A stretch of 64,000 bases of DNA from Ornatilinea sp. (GTDB lineage Bacteria; Chloroflexota; Anaerolineae; Anaerolineales; Anaerolineaceae): positions 29,721 to 93,720 of the forward strand of contig JAHDQE010000044.1 of the NCBI GenBank assembly GCA_018433975.1, in the 5' to 3' direction. Under the pieces are notes generated by a model. That model had not been told where the DNA came from. It saw only the letters and a program-made list of their open reading frames with translations, and searched no databases. This document shows positions 18,250 through 27,170 of this stretch, in pieces. Position numbers and translations under genes: made by a program. The first letter of the stretch is position 1. Each line of letters starts with the position of its first letter.

Positions 18250-18396
18250 ATGTTGTTCGCACCGAAAGAAAAAGGTCAAGGTCTTGTAGAGTATGCTTTA
18301 ATTCTTGTTTTAGTGGCTGTCGTTGTGATTGTTATTTTAGCTCTGCTCGGACCTGCCATCGGTAAAATCTTCAGTAATGTTGTTGAGGCTGTTTAG
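18250..18396 (+). CDS. flp: Flp-type pilin, copy 1
   Basis: A 48-residue prepilin: a basic nine-residue leader MLFAPKEKG, then QGLVEYALILVLVAVVVIVI, the hydrophobic type IVb core with Glu at mature position +5 and the following Tyr. Cleavage is expected after G9 by a TadV-type prepilin peptidase, leaving a 39-residue pilin. The ribosome binding site AAGGAGGTGA (18233-18242) is near perfect, suiting a major structural protein. The protein is identical to the next gene although 27 of 48 codons differ. This copy uses AT-richer codons such as TTA, ATT and GTT. It is the first gene of the Tad locus. Confidence 0.95.
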   Translation: MLFAPKEKGQGLVEYALILVLVAVVVIVILALLGPAIGKIFSNVVEAV

Positions 18397-18465
18397 CCGA
18401 TATCGCATCTCAAAAATAACCTACGATATGTAGTCCAAAAGTATTAAAGAAAGAGGGAAAACATC

Positions 18466-18612
18466 ATGTTATTTGCACCGAAAGAAAAAGGCCAAGGCCT
18501 TGTAGAATATGCACTGATCCTCGTGCTGGTTGCCGTTGTCGTTATCGTAATCCTCGCTCTGCTTGGACCAGCCATTGGCAAAATCTTCAGCAACGTTGTT
18601 GAGGCTGTATAA
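18466..18612 (+). CDS. flp: Flp-type pilin, copy 2, identical protein
   Basis: This gene encodes exactly the same 48 residues as the gene at 18250 but with different synonymous codons (CTG, CTC, ATC, GCC in place of TTA, ATT, GCT) and TAA in place of TAG. The hydrophobic core and GxxxxEY processing site are as in copy 1. The ribosome binding site, AGAGGG with an 8-base spacer, is weaker than that of copy 1. A strong terminator follows, so the two pilin genes may form a separate, abundant transcript from the pilus assembly genes. Confidence 0.95.
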   Translation: MLFAPKEKGQGLVEYALILVLVAVVVIVILALLGPAIGKIFSNVVEAV

Positions 18613-18651
18613 GACAGACCCAATAGCTGTTGTAAACTAGTATACACAGAC

Positions 18652-18694
18652 AATATGGAAGGCGCTGTCTACACAATGCCTTCCATATTTTTTT
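18652..18694 (+). terminator. Intrinsic terminator after the flp pair
   Basis: AATATGGAAGGC (18652-18663) pairs with GCCTTCCATATT (18678-18689), followed by a run of T residues. It separates pilin transcription from the assembly genes. Confidence 0.9.
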
Positions 18695-18768
18695 GAGTTA
18701 TTATTTTATTAAAATTTTGCAGACTGGCATTGAAATTGCACCAGCTATATACAAATGTTTTTTTGCCG

Positions 18769-18774
18769 TATAAT
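18769..18774 (+). promoter_or_regulatory. Possible -10 element for the tad assembly genes
   Basis: TATAAT lies about 45 bases before cpaB, downstream of the flp terminator, so some promoter is needed here. I see no good -35 at 16-18 bases. Confidence 0.4.
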
Positions 18775-18818
18775 ATATTCATAACTTATTTTAAACTTGT
18801 AATATATGAGGAGGCTTC

Positions 18819-19895
18819 ATGGCCGCAGGTGGACGTCGTAAAAGTGGTCGGATTCTAATCCTAATCGCCTTAGTACTTGTTATCGTCTTGGCGGCAGCTG
18901 CTTTTTTGCTGCGAGATCGTTTTTTTCCGCAACAACAGGCCCAAACCCTGCCCACACCCTCTCCCAGACAGGATTTGATCAACATTGTTGTTCTTGCCCA
19001 ACCCGTTTCACGGGGAACTGTCCTCACCGAAGGTGTGCTCGCGACAATAGCTTACCCACAGGGGGAGATGGTAGAGGGACTGTTCTTTACGGATATGCAG
19101 CAAGTCATTGGGAATCAAGTCAAATATGATCTTGAACAGGGTGTACCCCTTACTCCAAGCCTGGTGACTACTGCCAAAGAAGGGTCCATTGCATCCTTCG
19201 AGATAGAAGCTGGAAAAGTAGCAATTTCCATTCCTATTACCAGCCTCACATCTGTCTCTTATGGCTTACAGCCTCAGGACCATGTCAATATTCTCGCTGC
19301 CGTCAGTCTTGTTGATCTGGACCCGGACTTTCAGACTAAACTGCCTAATTTCACTGCATCTGTTCTGGTTCCTGGACCAACAGGTGGAGAAGATGGCGGT
19401 ACCTCTGCGTCTACAATGATCCAATCTGGCGGTGCAACCTCTCAACAGGGCCGTACAGAGTTAGATACAACATTAAATCAACCGGTTTATGTAGTTCCCT
19501 CTGAGGGCCAACGTTCACGGCTGGTCAGCCAGACTCTGGTTCAGGATGCTGTGGTCCTATGGGTTGGTGAATTCCCGGAAGATGGTAACATATCACAAAT
19601 GCCAACACCGGTTCCCGATACCGCTCCTGCTGAAGGAGAAACAACAACTACACCAAGACCTACTCTCATCACATTGATCGTTTCACCGCAGGACGCAGTA
19701 ACATTGAATTATTTAATGTTATCCAATGCAAGTTTGAATTTAGCATTGAGAGGCGCTGGGGATAGCCAATTGATTGAAACAGAAGCGGTTACACTTCAGT
19801 TCATCATGGACCAATACAGAATACCCTATCCCACTAAACTTCCTTACGGGCTGGAAAGCGCTTCTTCAAATGACCAGGTAATTATTACCCCATAG
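18819..19895 (+). CDS. cpaB: Flp pilus assembly protein CpaB/RcpC (SAF domain)
   Basis: The 358-residue protein has a basic N-terminus, one transmembrane helix (residues 11-31) and then an SAF-like domain (about 50-115) containing VVLAQPVSRGTVLTEGVLATIAYPQG, the usual CpaB signature. The rest is an extracytoplasmic region with a Gly/Ser/Thr-rich low-complexity stretch near residue 190. CpaB works at the outer face of the Tad machine. In monoderm bacteria it may organise the pilus in the cell wall, because no secretin is encoded here. GAGGAGG precedes the ATG. Confidence 0.9.
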   Translation: MAAGGRRKSGRILILIALVLVIVLAAAAFLLRDRFFPQQQAQTLPTPSPRQDLINIVVLAQPVSRGTVLTEGVLATIAYPQGEMVEGLFFTDMQQVIGNQVKYDLEQGVPLTPSLVTTAKEGSIASFEIEAGKVAISIPITSLTSVSYGLQPQDHVNILAAVSLVDLDPDFQTKLPNFTASVLVPGPTGGEDGGTSASTMIQSGGATSQQGRTELDTTLNQPVYVVPSEGQRSRLVSQTLVQDAVVLWVGEFPEDGNISQMPTPVPDTAPAEGETTTTPRPTLITLIVSPQDAVTLNYLMLSNASLNLALRGAGDSQLIETEAVTLQFIMDQYRIPYPTKLPYGLESASSNDQVIITP

Positions 19896-19958
19896 TCATT
19901 GTGGTTACTGGAGCATATTTACTATACCTGAAAACAAATCTCTTATTCTGGAGTCTTT

Positions 19959-21197
19959 ATGCCCGCACAGGAAAAAATCCGGGTATTAATTGTTGATGAC
20001 ATAAGCGAAACTCGCGAAAACATACAACGTCTTTTACAATTTGATCGTAATATTGAAATTGTAGGGAATGCGAACAGCGGCAGACAGGCCATTGCTCTAT
20101 CTCAGGAGTTAAAACCTGATGTCATCATTATGGATATTAACATGCCCGATATGGACGGCATCACAGCGACCGAAGAAATCCGTCGCAAGATTCCTTATGT
20201 CCAGATCGTCATCCTCTCCGTGCAGGGTGACCAGAGTTACATGCGCCGCGCAATGCTGGCCGGCGCACGAGATTTTCTTACGAAACCTCCTTCGATAGAT
20301 GAATTAACCAGTGCAATCAATCGTGCCGGGGCCATGGCAATTCAGGAAAGAGCCAGGGTCGCAAGCACTTTTACCGGAATTTCCTCTGGTGGCATGACTT
20401 CCAGTTCTTCTGCGCCTCAAGAATTGGGCATGATTATTGTAGTTTACAGTCCGAAAGGCGGAACTGGAAGTACTACCATTGCCACCAATCTGGCGCTTAA
20501 CCTCGCGCAGAAAGAGGAAAACAAAGTCGTTCTGGTAGATGGAAGCCTGCAATTTGGTGACGTCGCAGTCTTCCTTAATGAGCAAATCCAGAACAGTGTA
20601 ATCGATTTGACTGCTCGTGCCGACGAATTGGAACGTGAAGTGGTTGAAGATGTTGCTTTTCATCACTCGGGCTCAAATTTACACATCATCGCTGCTCCAC
20701 CGCGCCCAGAGTATGCAGACCAGGTTGACGGCGAGTCCTTTGGCAAAACATTAAAGTATCTTTGCCGCATGTATTCACATATCGTTGTGGATACCAGTTC
20801 CTATTTAACCGATGCCGTACAAAATGCCATTGACAACGCCGATCTGATCATATTGATTACTACCCAAACCATTCCGGCAATCAAAAACGCCAATCATTTC
20901 TTGTCACTCACCGATGCCTCTGAAATAAAACGGGATCGGATTATTTTTGTGATGAACAAATACGATAAAAGAAGTTCAATCTCTCCGGAACGGGTAGGTG
21001 AAAGCTTACGGCAGAAAATTGCGGTTTCCATTCCTCTGGAAGAGCGCCTCATTGATTATTCCATCAATCGCGGGATTCCAATTGTTTTGGAAAACAAAAC
21101 GCACCCAGTAAGCCGTGGAATCATGATGCTTTCTGATAAAGTGCAAGAAAAGATTAATGAATTGGCTGAATCCAGACTGGATTCTCTTGGAATATAA
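19959..21197 (+). CDS. cpaE: CpaE/TadZ-like protein: response receiver domain plus ParA-type ATPase
   Basis: Residues 5-125 form a receiver domain that keeps the acidic pocket (D13, D14), the phospho-acceptor D59 in IIMDINMPDMDG, and K109, so it could be phosphorylated. Residues 157-405 form a ParA/MinD-like ATPase with the deviant Walker A KGGTGSTT (166-173), which lacks the second lysine as is usual in CpaE/TadZ, followed by VVLVDGSLQFGDV. These proteins place the Tad machine at a site in the cell. The intact receiver suggests control by a histidine kinase encoded elsewhere. Confidence 0.92.
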   Translation: MPAQEKIRVLIVDDISETRENIQRLLQFDRNIEIVGNANSGRQAIALSQELKPDVIIMDINMPDMDGITATEEIRRKIPYVQIVILSVQGDQSYMRRAMLAGARDFLTKPPSIDELTSAINRAGAMAIQERARVASTFTGISSGGMTSSSSAPQELGMIIVVYSPKGGTGSTTIATNLALNLAQKEENKVVLVDGSLQFGDVAVFLNEQIQNSVIDLTARADELEREVVEDVAFHHSGSNLHIIAAPPRPEYADQVDGESFGKTLKYLCRMYSHIVVDTSSYLTDAVQNAIDNADLIILITTQTIPAIKNANHFLSLTDASEIKRDRIIFVMNKYDKRSSISPERVGESLRQKIAVSIPLEERLIDYSINRGIPIVLENKTHPVSRGIMMLSDKVQEKINELAESRLDSLGI

Positions 21198-21225
21198 TAT
21201 CGGTTATTTTTAGGAGTTAACAAAT

Positions 21226-22626
21226 ATGTCCATTCTGAAGCGTCTCCAAAGCAGTGAGAACGAACAGAACAAGACAACAGGTAATTTCGGTTCGGATACC
21301 CGGAAAAGTTCTGGACTTCAAGCGCGAAGGATTTCTGCCCCTTCTTCCAGCACTGCTCAGGATACTTATCATGATTTAAAGACTCGTGTTCAAAATAAAC
21401 TCCTCGCCGGACTTGATCCGACAATGGATGTCACTAAAACAAATGAAGTTCGGCATACCATTCAGGAGCTTTTTGAACAAATTTTGAGCGAGGAAAATAT
21501 TGTTCTTTCCCGTCCGGAACGAGCCAGGTTGTTCGAGCAAATAGCGGCTGAAATTCTTGGCTTTGGGCCTATTCAACCCCTGCTTGAAGACGACTCAATT
21601 ACTGAGGTGATGATCAATGGCCCAAAGAACATCTACATTGAGCGCCGCGGAAAGATCCACCGTGTACCGGTAAGTTTTGAAAGTGACGCACACGTCATGC
21701 GCATCATCGACCGGATAGTGGCGCCATTGGGACGTCGGATTGATGAATCAAGCCCTTATGTAGATGCCCGTCTTCCCGATGGATCCCGTGTGAATGCCGT
21801 TATTCCACCTATTTCATTGGTGGGGCCAACCATCACTATCCGGAAATTTTCAAAAATCCCAATCACCATTGATCAACTCATTAGTTTTGGCTCCATTACT
21901 CCAGAGGCAATAAGATTTCTCAAAGCCTGTGTCGAATCCAGATTGAACATCGTAATTTCCGGCGGTACCGGCTCTGGTAAAACCACACTCTTGAATATTC
22001 TCTCCGGCTTTATTCCTGCTGATGAGAGAATCATAACTGTTGAAAATGCAGCAGAGCTTCAGCTTCGTCAGGAGCATGTTGTCACGCTTGAATCAAGACC
22101 GCCCAACATTGAAGGCCGCGGTGAAATCACCATTCGACAGCTTGTCATTAACACCCTTCGCATGCGGCCTGATCGGATTATCGTGGGCGAGATCCGTGAT
22201 GAAGCAGCAGTTGATATGCTCCAGGCTATGAATACCGGTCACGATGGGTCTATGACCACCGCCCACTCCAACAGCCCCCGCGACACGCTCTCACGTATGG
22301 AAACAATGACCATGATGGCCGGTATGGACCTTCCGGTGCGGGCCATTCGCGAGCAAATCTCCTCCGCAATAGACCTGATTGTTCACCAGGAACGTATGCG
22401 GGACGGAACACGTAAAGTCACAAATATCACCGAGGTTTCGGGGATGGAAGGCGAGGTCATTACAATGACCGACATCTTCGCTTTTGAACAGTCGGGCTAT
22501 GAGGACGGCAGAGTAGTTGGCCAGCTTCGGCCTACCGGGCTTAGGCCAAAATTTATGCCAAAGATTGAAGCATCCGGTATCAACTTGCCAGCTTCCATCT
22601 TTGGTGTAGGCGACAGAAGACGATAA
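21226..22626 (+). CDS. cpaF: Tad pilus secretion ATPase CpaF/TadA
   Basis: The 466-residue GspE/VirB11-type ATPase has Walker [11 protein letters not shown] (residues 245-254), the Asp-box VENAAELQL, Walker [23 protein letters not shown], and the His-box [13 protein letters not shown]. The 60-residue low-complexity N-terminus precedes the conserved N-terminal domain. It drives Flp pilus polymerisation at the inner face of the membrane with TadB and TadC. A 28-base gap separates it from cpaE. Confidence 0.96.
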   Translation: MSILKRLQSSENEQNKTTGNFGSDTRKSSGLQARRISAPSSSTAQDTYHDLKTRVQNKLLAGLDPTMDVTKTNEVRHTIQELFEQILSEENIVLSRPERARLFEQIAAEILGFGPIQPLLEDDSITEVMINGPKNIYIERRGKIHRVPVSFESDAHVMRIIDRIVAPLGRRIDESSPYVDARLPDGSRVNAVIPPISLVGPTITIRKFSKIPITIDQLISFGSITPEAIRFLKACVESRLNIVISGGTGSGKTTLLNILSGFIPADERIITVENAAELQLRQEHVVTLESRPPNIEGRGEITIRQLVINTLRMRPDRIIVGEIRDEAAVDMLQAMNTGHDGSMTTAHSNSPRDTLSRMETMTMMAGMDLPVRAIREQISSAIDLIVHQERMRDGTRKVTNITEVSGMEGEVITMTDIFAFEQSGYEDGRVVGQLRPTGLRPKFMPKIEASGINLPASIFGVGDRRR

Positions 22627-22693
22627 ATGTTTCCATTTCATAAAGAAGTTGACAAAAAGAAATAGGAAATCAGATACCGAATAAGGTGAGCTT

Positions 22694-23665
22694 ATGAATC
22701 CGATACTAATTTTATGGGTTGGTGGTGGACTGGCAGTGGTTTTATTGTTGGTCGGCATCATCATTTCCATATCCAGCGAGCGCTCATTGGTAGAGGAACG
22801 TCTCGGTCAATATGTTGATAGCGCTACTCTGGAAGATCAGCAAAAGCAAAAGGCCACCCCGCTCACAGATTGGCTGAATCGAAGAGTGGAAGGGTCTTCT
22901 TGGGGGGACAAAATCAGTAAAAAACTTGCCCGGGCAGATATCAAGATGAAGCCCGGCGAGTATATTGCTTTGAATATCATCTCGGCAGTTGGTGTGGGGT
23001 TCGTCCTCTGGTTCATTGGAGGACAATCTGTCATTTCCGGATTAATTGGAGCCGTTATAGGTCTGTTTCTGCCAAGGATGTATGTTAACCGCCAGCAATC
23101 CAAACGGTTAGTCCGCTTCAATGACCAACTTGCAGACATGTTGAACTTGATGGTGAACGGCCTGCGGGCCGGGTATTCTACTTCACAGGCAATGGAAGCA
23201 GTAAGCCGCGAGCTTCCCCCACCCATTAGCGATGAATTTCGCCGGGTTGTACAGGAAATGCAGTTGGGTGTTCCAATGGAACGCGCTTTAGACAACCTGC
23301 TCCGCCGAATTCCCAGTGATGACCTTGATTTGGTAATCACCGCAATTAACGTTCAGAGAGAGGTTGGTGGTAATCTCGCAGAGATTCTGGATACCATTTC
23401 TCATACGATTCGCGAGCGTGTCCGAATTAAAGGCGAAATCCGAGTTTTAACCACACAGGTGATGTATTCCGGTAAGTTTCTGGCAGTGCTGCCCCTCTTT
23501 GTAATGGGCGTTCTTTATCTTTTGAATAGAGAATACATGATGGAGTTTTTCAAGCCGGAGAATAATGCGACCATCCCGTGTGGATACATTTCGCTGGCGA
23601 TCTCCGCGATCTTAATTGCTATTGGTTACTTCGTAATGACCAAGATCGCCGAAATTGAAGTTTGA
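22694..23665 (+). CDS. tadB: TadB inner-membrane platform protein
   Basis: The 323-residue type II secretion F-domain protein has one N-terminal transmembrane helix (about 4-24), two in the 95-130 region, and two near the C-terminus. The T2SSF core runs from DQLADMLNLMVNGLRAGYSTSQAMEAV through MQLGVPMERALDNL to VQREVGGNLAEILD. With TadC it forms the platform that couples CpaF to pilus assembly. AAGGTGA precedes the ATG. Confidence 0.94.
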   Translation: MNPILILWVGGGLAVVLLLVGIIISISSERSLVEERLGQYVDSATLEDQQKQKATPLTDWLNRRVEGSSWGDKISKKLARADIKMKPGEYIALNIISAVGVGFVLWFIGGQSVISGLIGAVIGLFLPRMYVNRQQSKRLVRFNDQLADMLNLMVNGLRAGYSTSQAMEAVSRELPPPISDEFRRVVQEMQLGVPMERALDNLLRRIPSDDLDLVITAINVQREVGGNLAEILDTISHTIRERVRIKGEIRVLTTQVMYSGKFLAVLPLFVMGVLYLLNREYMMEFFKPENNATIPCGYISLAISAILIAIGYFVMTKIAEIEV

Positions 23666-23686
23666 TCGCTTGATTAGGAGACAAAA

Positions 23687-24634
23687 ATGATTCCGATCAT
23701 TGTGGTTGTAGCGTTGATTTTACTTGGTGCCGGTGCGCTCATTTACATCGGCCTCCGTAACCCTCAGACATACAACGAAAAAATTCTCCAGGAACGTCTG
23801 GATGAATTAAGTAGAAGCGGCGAACAAATTGACCTGGAAAGCATAGAACTCTCTCAACCTTTCACCGAAAGAGTTATCTACCCGATAGCACGGCAGTTTG
23901 GGGAACTTGCAATGAAATTCACCCCCCAAAACGCCAGATTATCAATAGCAAAGAAATTAGAGTTAGCGGGCACATCGGTCCGTCTTGATCCGACCTTATT
24001 CCTGACGCTCCAATTTGTCGCCATGTTTATCTTTGGCGGATTGATCGTCCTTGTTTTTAGCGTCGGACAGACTCAATGGCCGTTGGGCCGCATTATTCTT
24101 GCTGCACTCGGTTTTGGGCTTCTGGGATTCTATTTCCCGCGCCTCTGGTTATCCAGCAAAATATCCAAAAGACAGAAAGACGTTCGTAAAGCCCTCCCGG
24201 ATGCATTGGATTTGCTGACAATTTGTGTTGAAGCAGGCCTTGGGTTTGACGCGGCTCTGGCAAAAGTCAGTGAAAAATGGGAAACTGAGCTTTCACTGGC
24301 ATTTGCCAGAGTTATTCGTGAAATTCAGCTGGGCAAACTTCGCCGGGATGCGCTCCGGGATATGTCCGACCGGCTCGGTGTTCCGGAAATGACCAGTTTT
24401 GTTGCCGCTGTGGTCCAAAGCGAGCAGCTTGGTGTAAGTCTTGCAAAAGTCCTTCGGATTCAAGCAGATCAAATGCGGATCAAACGGCGGCAGCTTGCTG
24501 AAGAAGAAGCCCACAAGGCCCCATTGAAAATGCTGATCCCAATGGCTCTCTTAATCTTTCCCTCTTTAATGATCGTCCTGCTGACGCCAGCGGGTCTGCG
24601 GCTGATGAATTCCGCTCTCGCTGGGATATTTTAG
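23687..24634 (+). CDS. tadC: TadC inner-membrane platform protein
   Basis: The 315-residue T2SSF-domain protein is a paralogue of TadB, with an N-terminal helix (2-22), a middle pair (about 104-150), and a C-terminal pair near residue 280. The core contains ALPDALDLLTICVEAGLGFDAALAKV and VVQSEQLGVSLAKVLRIQADQMR, as in TadC. It starts 21 bases after tadB behind TTAGGAGA and is the last pilus gene in the window. No TadD, TadE, TadF, secretin or prepilin peptidase gene follows. Confidence 0.94.
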   Translation: MIPIIVVVALILLGAGALIYIGLRNPQTYNEKILQERLDELSRSGEQIDLESIELSQPFTERVIYPIARQFGELAMKFTPQNARLSIAKKLELAGTSVRLDPTLFLTLQFVAMFIFGGLIVLVFSVGQTQWPLGRIILAALGFGLLGFYFPRLWLSSKISKRQKDVRKALPDALDLLTICVEAGLGFDAALAKVSEKWETELSLAFARVIREIQLGKLRRDALRDMSDRLGVPEMTSFVAAVVQSEQLGVSLAKVLRIQADQMRIKRRQLAEEEAHKAPLKMLIPMALLIFPSLMIVLLTPAGLRLMNSALAGIF

Positions 24635-24642
24635 CGTTTGCA

Positions 24643-25431
24643 GTGAAAAGAAAAATCCCCTTGGCTGGCCTTCAAAAGAGCCCGTCCTTTTTTCTGTACC
24701 ACCTTTCCTGGAGCGCAATAGATTGGCTCTATCCTCCCCATTGTGCCAGTTGCGGTAAGCCGGGGTTCCGGCTTTGTCCCGATTGTCTGCAACAAATACA
24801 AACGTTAAACAACTCCTTTTGTCCCGTTTGCGGTCGCCCGTATAATATAAATATAAACACACTTTGTACATCTTGCGGTGAATCACCGCCACATTTTCGG
24901 GCTCTCCGGTCATGGGCCTATTACGAAGGACCATTAAGAGACGCGATTCACGCTTTAAAATATAAACGGGATATTGGGTTGGGAGAAAACTTGGCACAGC
25001 ACCTCATTACACTCTTCAAACAGCAAAACTGGCAGGTTGATGTAATAGCGCCTATTCCTTTAGGAAAAGAGCGCAGTGAAGAACGGGGATATAACCAATC
25101 CCATTTTCTGGCTTTGCCCATCGCGCTTTCATGTGGTATAACCTACAAACCCAATATTGTAAAACGCACCCGAAACACTCCGTCTCAGGTTGGTCTTAAC
25201 ACCCACGAACGCCTACAGAATGTACAGGGAGCATTTTGGGGAGATGCACAATATCTGAAAGGGAAATCTGTTTTATTGGTAGATGATGTAACCACAACCG
25301 GAGCAACAATCCAGGCTTGCGCAGAAGCATGTCACAGCGCACTGGCTGCAAATGTTTATGGCCTTACCCTGGCCAGAACACCTTTAGCTCATTCAACCGG
25401 TCAGAAATCCAACATCCCTCTGGGCGGTTGA
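24643..25431 (+). CDS. comF: ComF family protein (zinc finger plus phosphoribosyltransferase fold)
   Basis: The 262-residue protein has three CxxC pairs near the N-terminus (CASC, CPDC, CPVC) and a fourth, CTSC, about 20 residues later, forming the zinc finger of ComF. The C-terminal domain has the PRPP-binding motif VLLVDDVTTTGATI and the upstream GYNQSHFLA. ComF is needed for DNA uptake in naturally competent bacteria. Position directly after the Tad genes is suggestive because pili can serve in DNA capture, but that link is inference. The GTG start at 24643 has a weak ribosome site and lies 8 bases after tadC. Confidence 0.88.
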   Translation: MKRKIPLAGLQKSPSFFLYHLSWSAIDWLYPPHCASCGKPGFRLCPDCLQQIQTLNNSFCPVCGRPYNININTLCTSCGESPPHFRALRSWAYYEGPLRDAIHALKYKRDIGLGENLAQHLITLFKQQNWQVDVIAPIPLGKERSEERGYNQSHFLALPIALSCGITYKPNIVKRTRNTPSQVGLNTHERLQNVQGAFWGDAQYLKGKSVLLVDDVTTTGATIQACAEACHSALAANVYGLTLARTPLAHSTGQKSNIPLGG

Positions 25432-25480
25432 CAAGCAATGCCATTTCAACACTCAATACATAATTTGAAGGAGGAATGCT

Positions 25481-26059
25481 ATGGCTCTCGAAATTGAAAT
25501 CTTTGCAAAGAACATGGAAGTAACCGATCGGGTCAGTGAATATGTCAACAAAAAAGTTTCTAAATTGGATAAGTTCCTTGGTAATATTGATGAAACTCGA
25601 GTTGATCTGGCATATCTGAAATCTGCCAGAAATGCAGCTGACCGGCAGGTAGCACAAATCACCATCCGGGGCAAGGGCTTCATTCTCCGCTCCGAAGAGA
25701 GAGCTGACGACCTTTTTGCCGCCATTGATGCTGCCGTAGATAAAATCGAACGCCAGATCAAGCGTTTCAAGGGAAAGCGAAATCGTGGACGTGGGGATGG
25801 ATTCAATACAAAAGAAATGATGACTCAGGCAGAAATCGCCATGGAGGCTGCTGAAGAAGAGTTCGAAGATGAACCCGTGATCGCACGCCGAAAGCAATTC
25901 ACTCTGATCCCTATGGATGAAAAAGAAGCCATTGAACAAATGAAATTGCTTGGGCACGAAGATTTCTTCGTCTTTTACAATGTCAATACCAGTGCCATTA
26001 ATGTGCTTTACCATCGCCGGGATGGAACTTATGGCTTGATCGAGCCCCAGGTAGGATAA
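25481..26059 (+). CDS. hpf: Ribosome hibernation promoting factor, long form
   Basis: The 192-residue protein has an N-terminal HPF/YfiA domain (residues 1-105, EIEIFAKNMEVTDRVSEYVNKKVSKLDKFL) joined by a charged linker to the C-terminal dimerisation domain (about 135-190, RRKQFTLIPMDEKEAIEQMKLLGHEDFFVFYNVNT). Long HPF pairs 70S ribosomes into 100S dimers in stationary phase. Strong AAGGAGG precedes the ATG. A stable terminator closes the transcript. Confidence 0.96.
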   Translation: MALEIEIFAKNMEVTDRVSEYVNKKVSKLDKFLGNIDETRVDLAYLKSARNAADRQVAQITIRGKGFILRSEERADDLFAAIDAAVDKIERQIKRFKGKRNRGRGDGFNTKEMMTQAEIAMEAAEEEFEDEPVIARRKQFTLIPMDEKEAIEQMKLLGHEDFFVFYNVNTSAINVLYHRRDGTYGLIEPQVG

Positions 26060-26075
26060 ATCAAACCAAGTCTTC

Positions 26076-26112
26076 AAGAAACGGCGGGCGAAAAACCCGC
26101 CGTTTCTTCTTT
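26076..26112 (+). terminator. Intrinsic terminator after hpf
   Basis: AAGAAACGGCGGG (26076-26088) pairs perfectly with CCCGCCGTTTCTT (26096-26108) around a seven-base loop, followed by a T-rich tail. Confidence 0.88.
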
Positions 26113-26151
26113 AAATGAAGATGCGCATCTTATCATGCACCAGATGTGATA

Positions 26152-26160
26152 TGATATAAT
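26152..26160 (+). promoter_or_regulatory. Extended -10 promoter of efp
   Basis: TGA directly precedes TATAAT (26155-26160), an extended -10, 37 bases before the efp start. The -35 region is weak (TTATCA at long spacing). Confidence 0.6.
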
Positions 26161-26197
26161 CTAGTTTGTTAAAATTTCCAGGTAAGGCGAAGGACTT

Positions 26198-26761
26198 ATG
26201 ATCGACGTAAACGAATTGCGAAAAGGTGTTACATTTCTGTTAGATGGTAATCTCTATAAAGTCACTGATTATCAACATCACAAACCAGGGCGTGGTAAAG
26301 CAACCATTCGGATTAAAGCCTCCAATCTCAGAACCGGTGCGAACATTGAAAAAACCTTTAACTCAGGTGACCGGGTTGAAGATGTCCGGTTGGATTATCA
26401 CAATGTCCAATATCTCTATACCGATGGTGACTTTTTCTATTTTATGGATTTAGAAACCTACGAACAACCTGCCATCCCCAAATCGGTTATTGGAGATACG
26501 GAAGGCTATCTGAAGGCAGAATTAGAAGTTAAACTTACCTTCTTTAATAACGAAGCTCTTGATATTGAACTTCCGACCTCAGTGGATCTTCTGGTAACCG
26601 GTGCTGAACCGGCCGTTCGTGGAGATACCGCCACTGGCGTGACTAAAAAAGTTGAGCTTGAAACGGGACTGCAAGTTGGCGTTCCCAGCTTTGTTGTGGA
26701 AGGTGACGTAATCCGCGTAGATACACGTACAGGAGAGTATGTTACCCGGGTTACAGAGTAG
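26198..26761 (+). CDS. efp: Elongation factor P
   Basis: The 187-residue protein has the three-domain EF-P layout: an N-terminal KOW-like barrel and two OB domains ending in GVPSFVVEGDVIRVDTRTGEYVTRV. EF-P relieves ribosome stalling at polyproline stretches. The tip loop reads HHKPGRGKA, so the position corresponding to the beta-lysylated Lys34 of Escherichia coli is Arg32. A lysine follows two residues later. The gene has its own promoter and the site AAGGCGAAGGA. A short terminator follows. Confidence 0.97.
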   Translation: MIDVNELRKGVTFLLDGNLYKVTDYQHHKPGRGKATIRIKASNLRTGANIEKTFNSGDRVEDVRLDYHNVQYLYTDGDFFYFMDLETYEQPAIPKSVIGDTEGYLKAELEVKLTFFNNEALDIELPTSVDLLVTGAEPAVRGDTATGVTKKVELETGLQVGVPSFVVEGDVIRVDTRTGEYVTRVTE

Positions 26762-26798
26762 AACCAATCCGCTTTAAATCAAAGAATATAAAAAAGCA

Positions 26799-26824
26799 CT
26801 GTCCTCTTTGTTGAGGACAGTTTT
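26799..26824 (+). terminator. Terminator after efp
   Basis: CTGTCCTC (26799-26806) pairs with GAGGACAG (26813-26820) around TTTGTT, followed by four T residues. The T-run is short, so read-through into the next gene is likely. Confidence 0.65.
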
Positions 26825-26840
26825 AAATCAGGATCAATTA

Positions 26841-27170
26841 ATGCGCACACCTGCAGGAACTGAATGCAAATATTTCTTTGGCGATTATTACCGCGGCAAA
26901 AACCATGAAGAATGCCGTCTGATAGGCAACGCAGCGCCTCCTCATCACTGGACGCCTGATCTATGTCAAAACTGCCCCGTGCCTCACATTCTTTTGGCTA
27001 ATTCCTGCCCTAATATGGTTTTGACCGCCCAGGTGAAACGTCAGTTACTGGGATTTAAACGTCAGGTAATCGTGTCCGCATATTGCACAAAATCACAACA
27101 AAACGTGAAAGAACCCGAAATTGGCTGTGGTCAATGCCACCCACTTCCCCCAATTTTCACCGAAAAATGA
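26841..27170 (+). CDS. Cysteine-rich hypothetical protein
   Basis: A 109-residue protein with eight cysteines (C9, C25, C42, C45, C56, C82, C96, C99), including a CQNCP pair and a C-terminal CGQC pair. These suggest zinc binding or a metal cluster. I do not recognise the family and no enzymatic motif is visible. The start at 26841 has AGGA eight bases upstream, and the longer frame would begin inside the efp terminator. Its stop overlaps the HAD gene start as ATGA, so the two are translated together and may act in one process. Confidence 0.75.
   Translation: MRTPAGTECKYFFGDYYRGKNHEECRLIGNAAPPHHWTPDLCQNCPVPHILLANSCPNMVLTAQVKRQLLGFKRQVIVSAYCTKSQQNVKEPEIGCGQCHPLPPIFTEK

Noticed and set aside
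20124..20145. Missing second lysine in the ATPase P-loop of the CpaE-like protein considered as a defect
   Set aside because: CpaE/TadZ proteins commonly have KGGxGxST without that lysine, so this is normal for the family.
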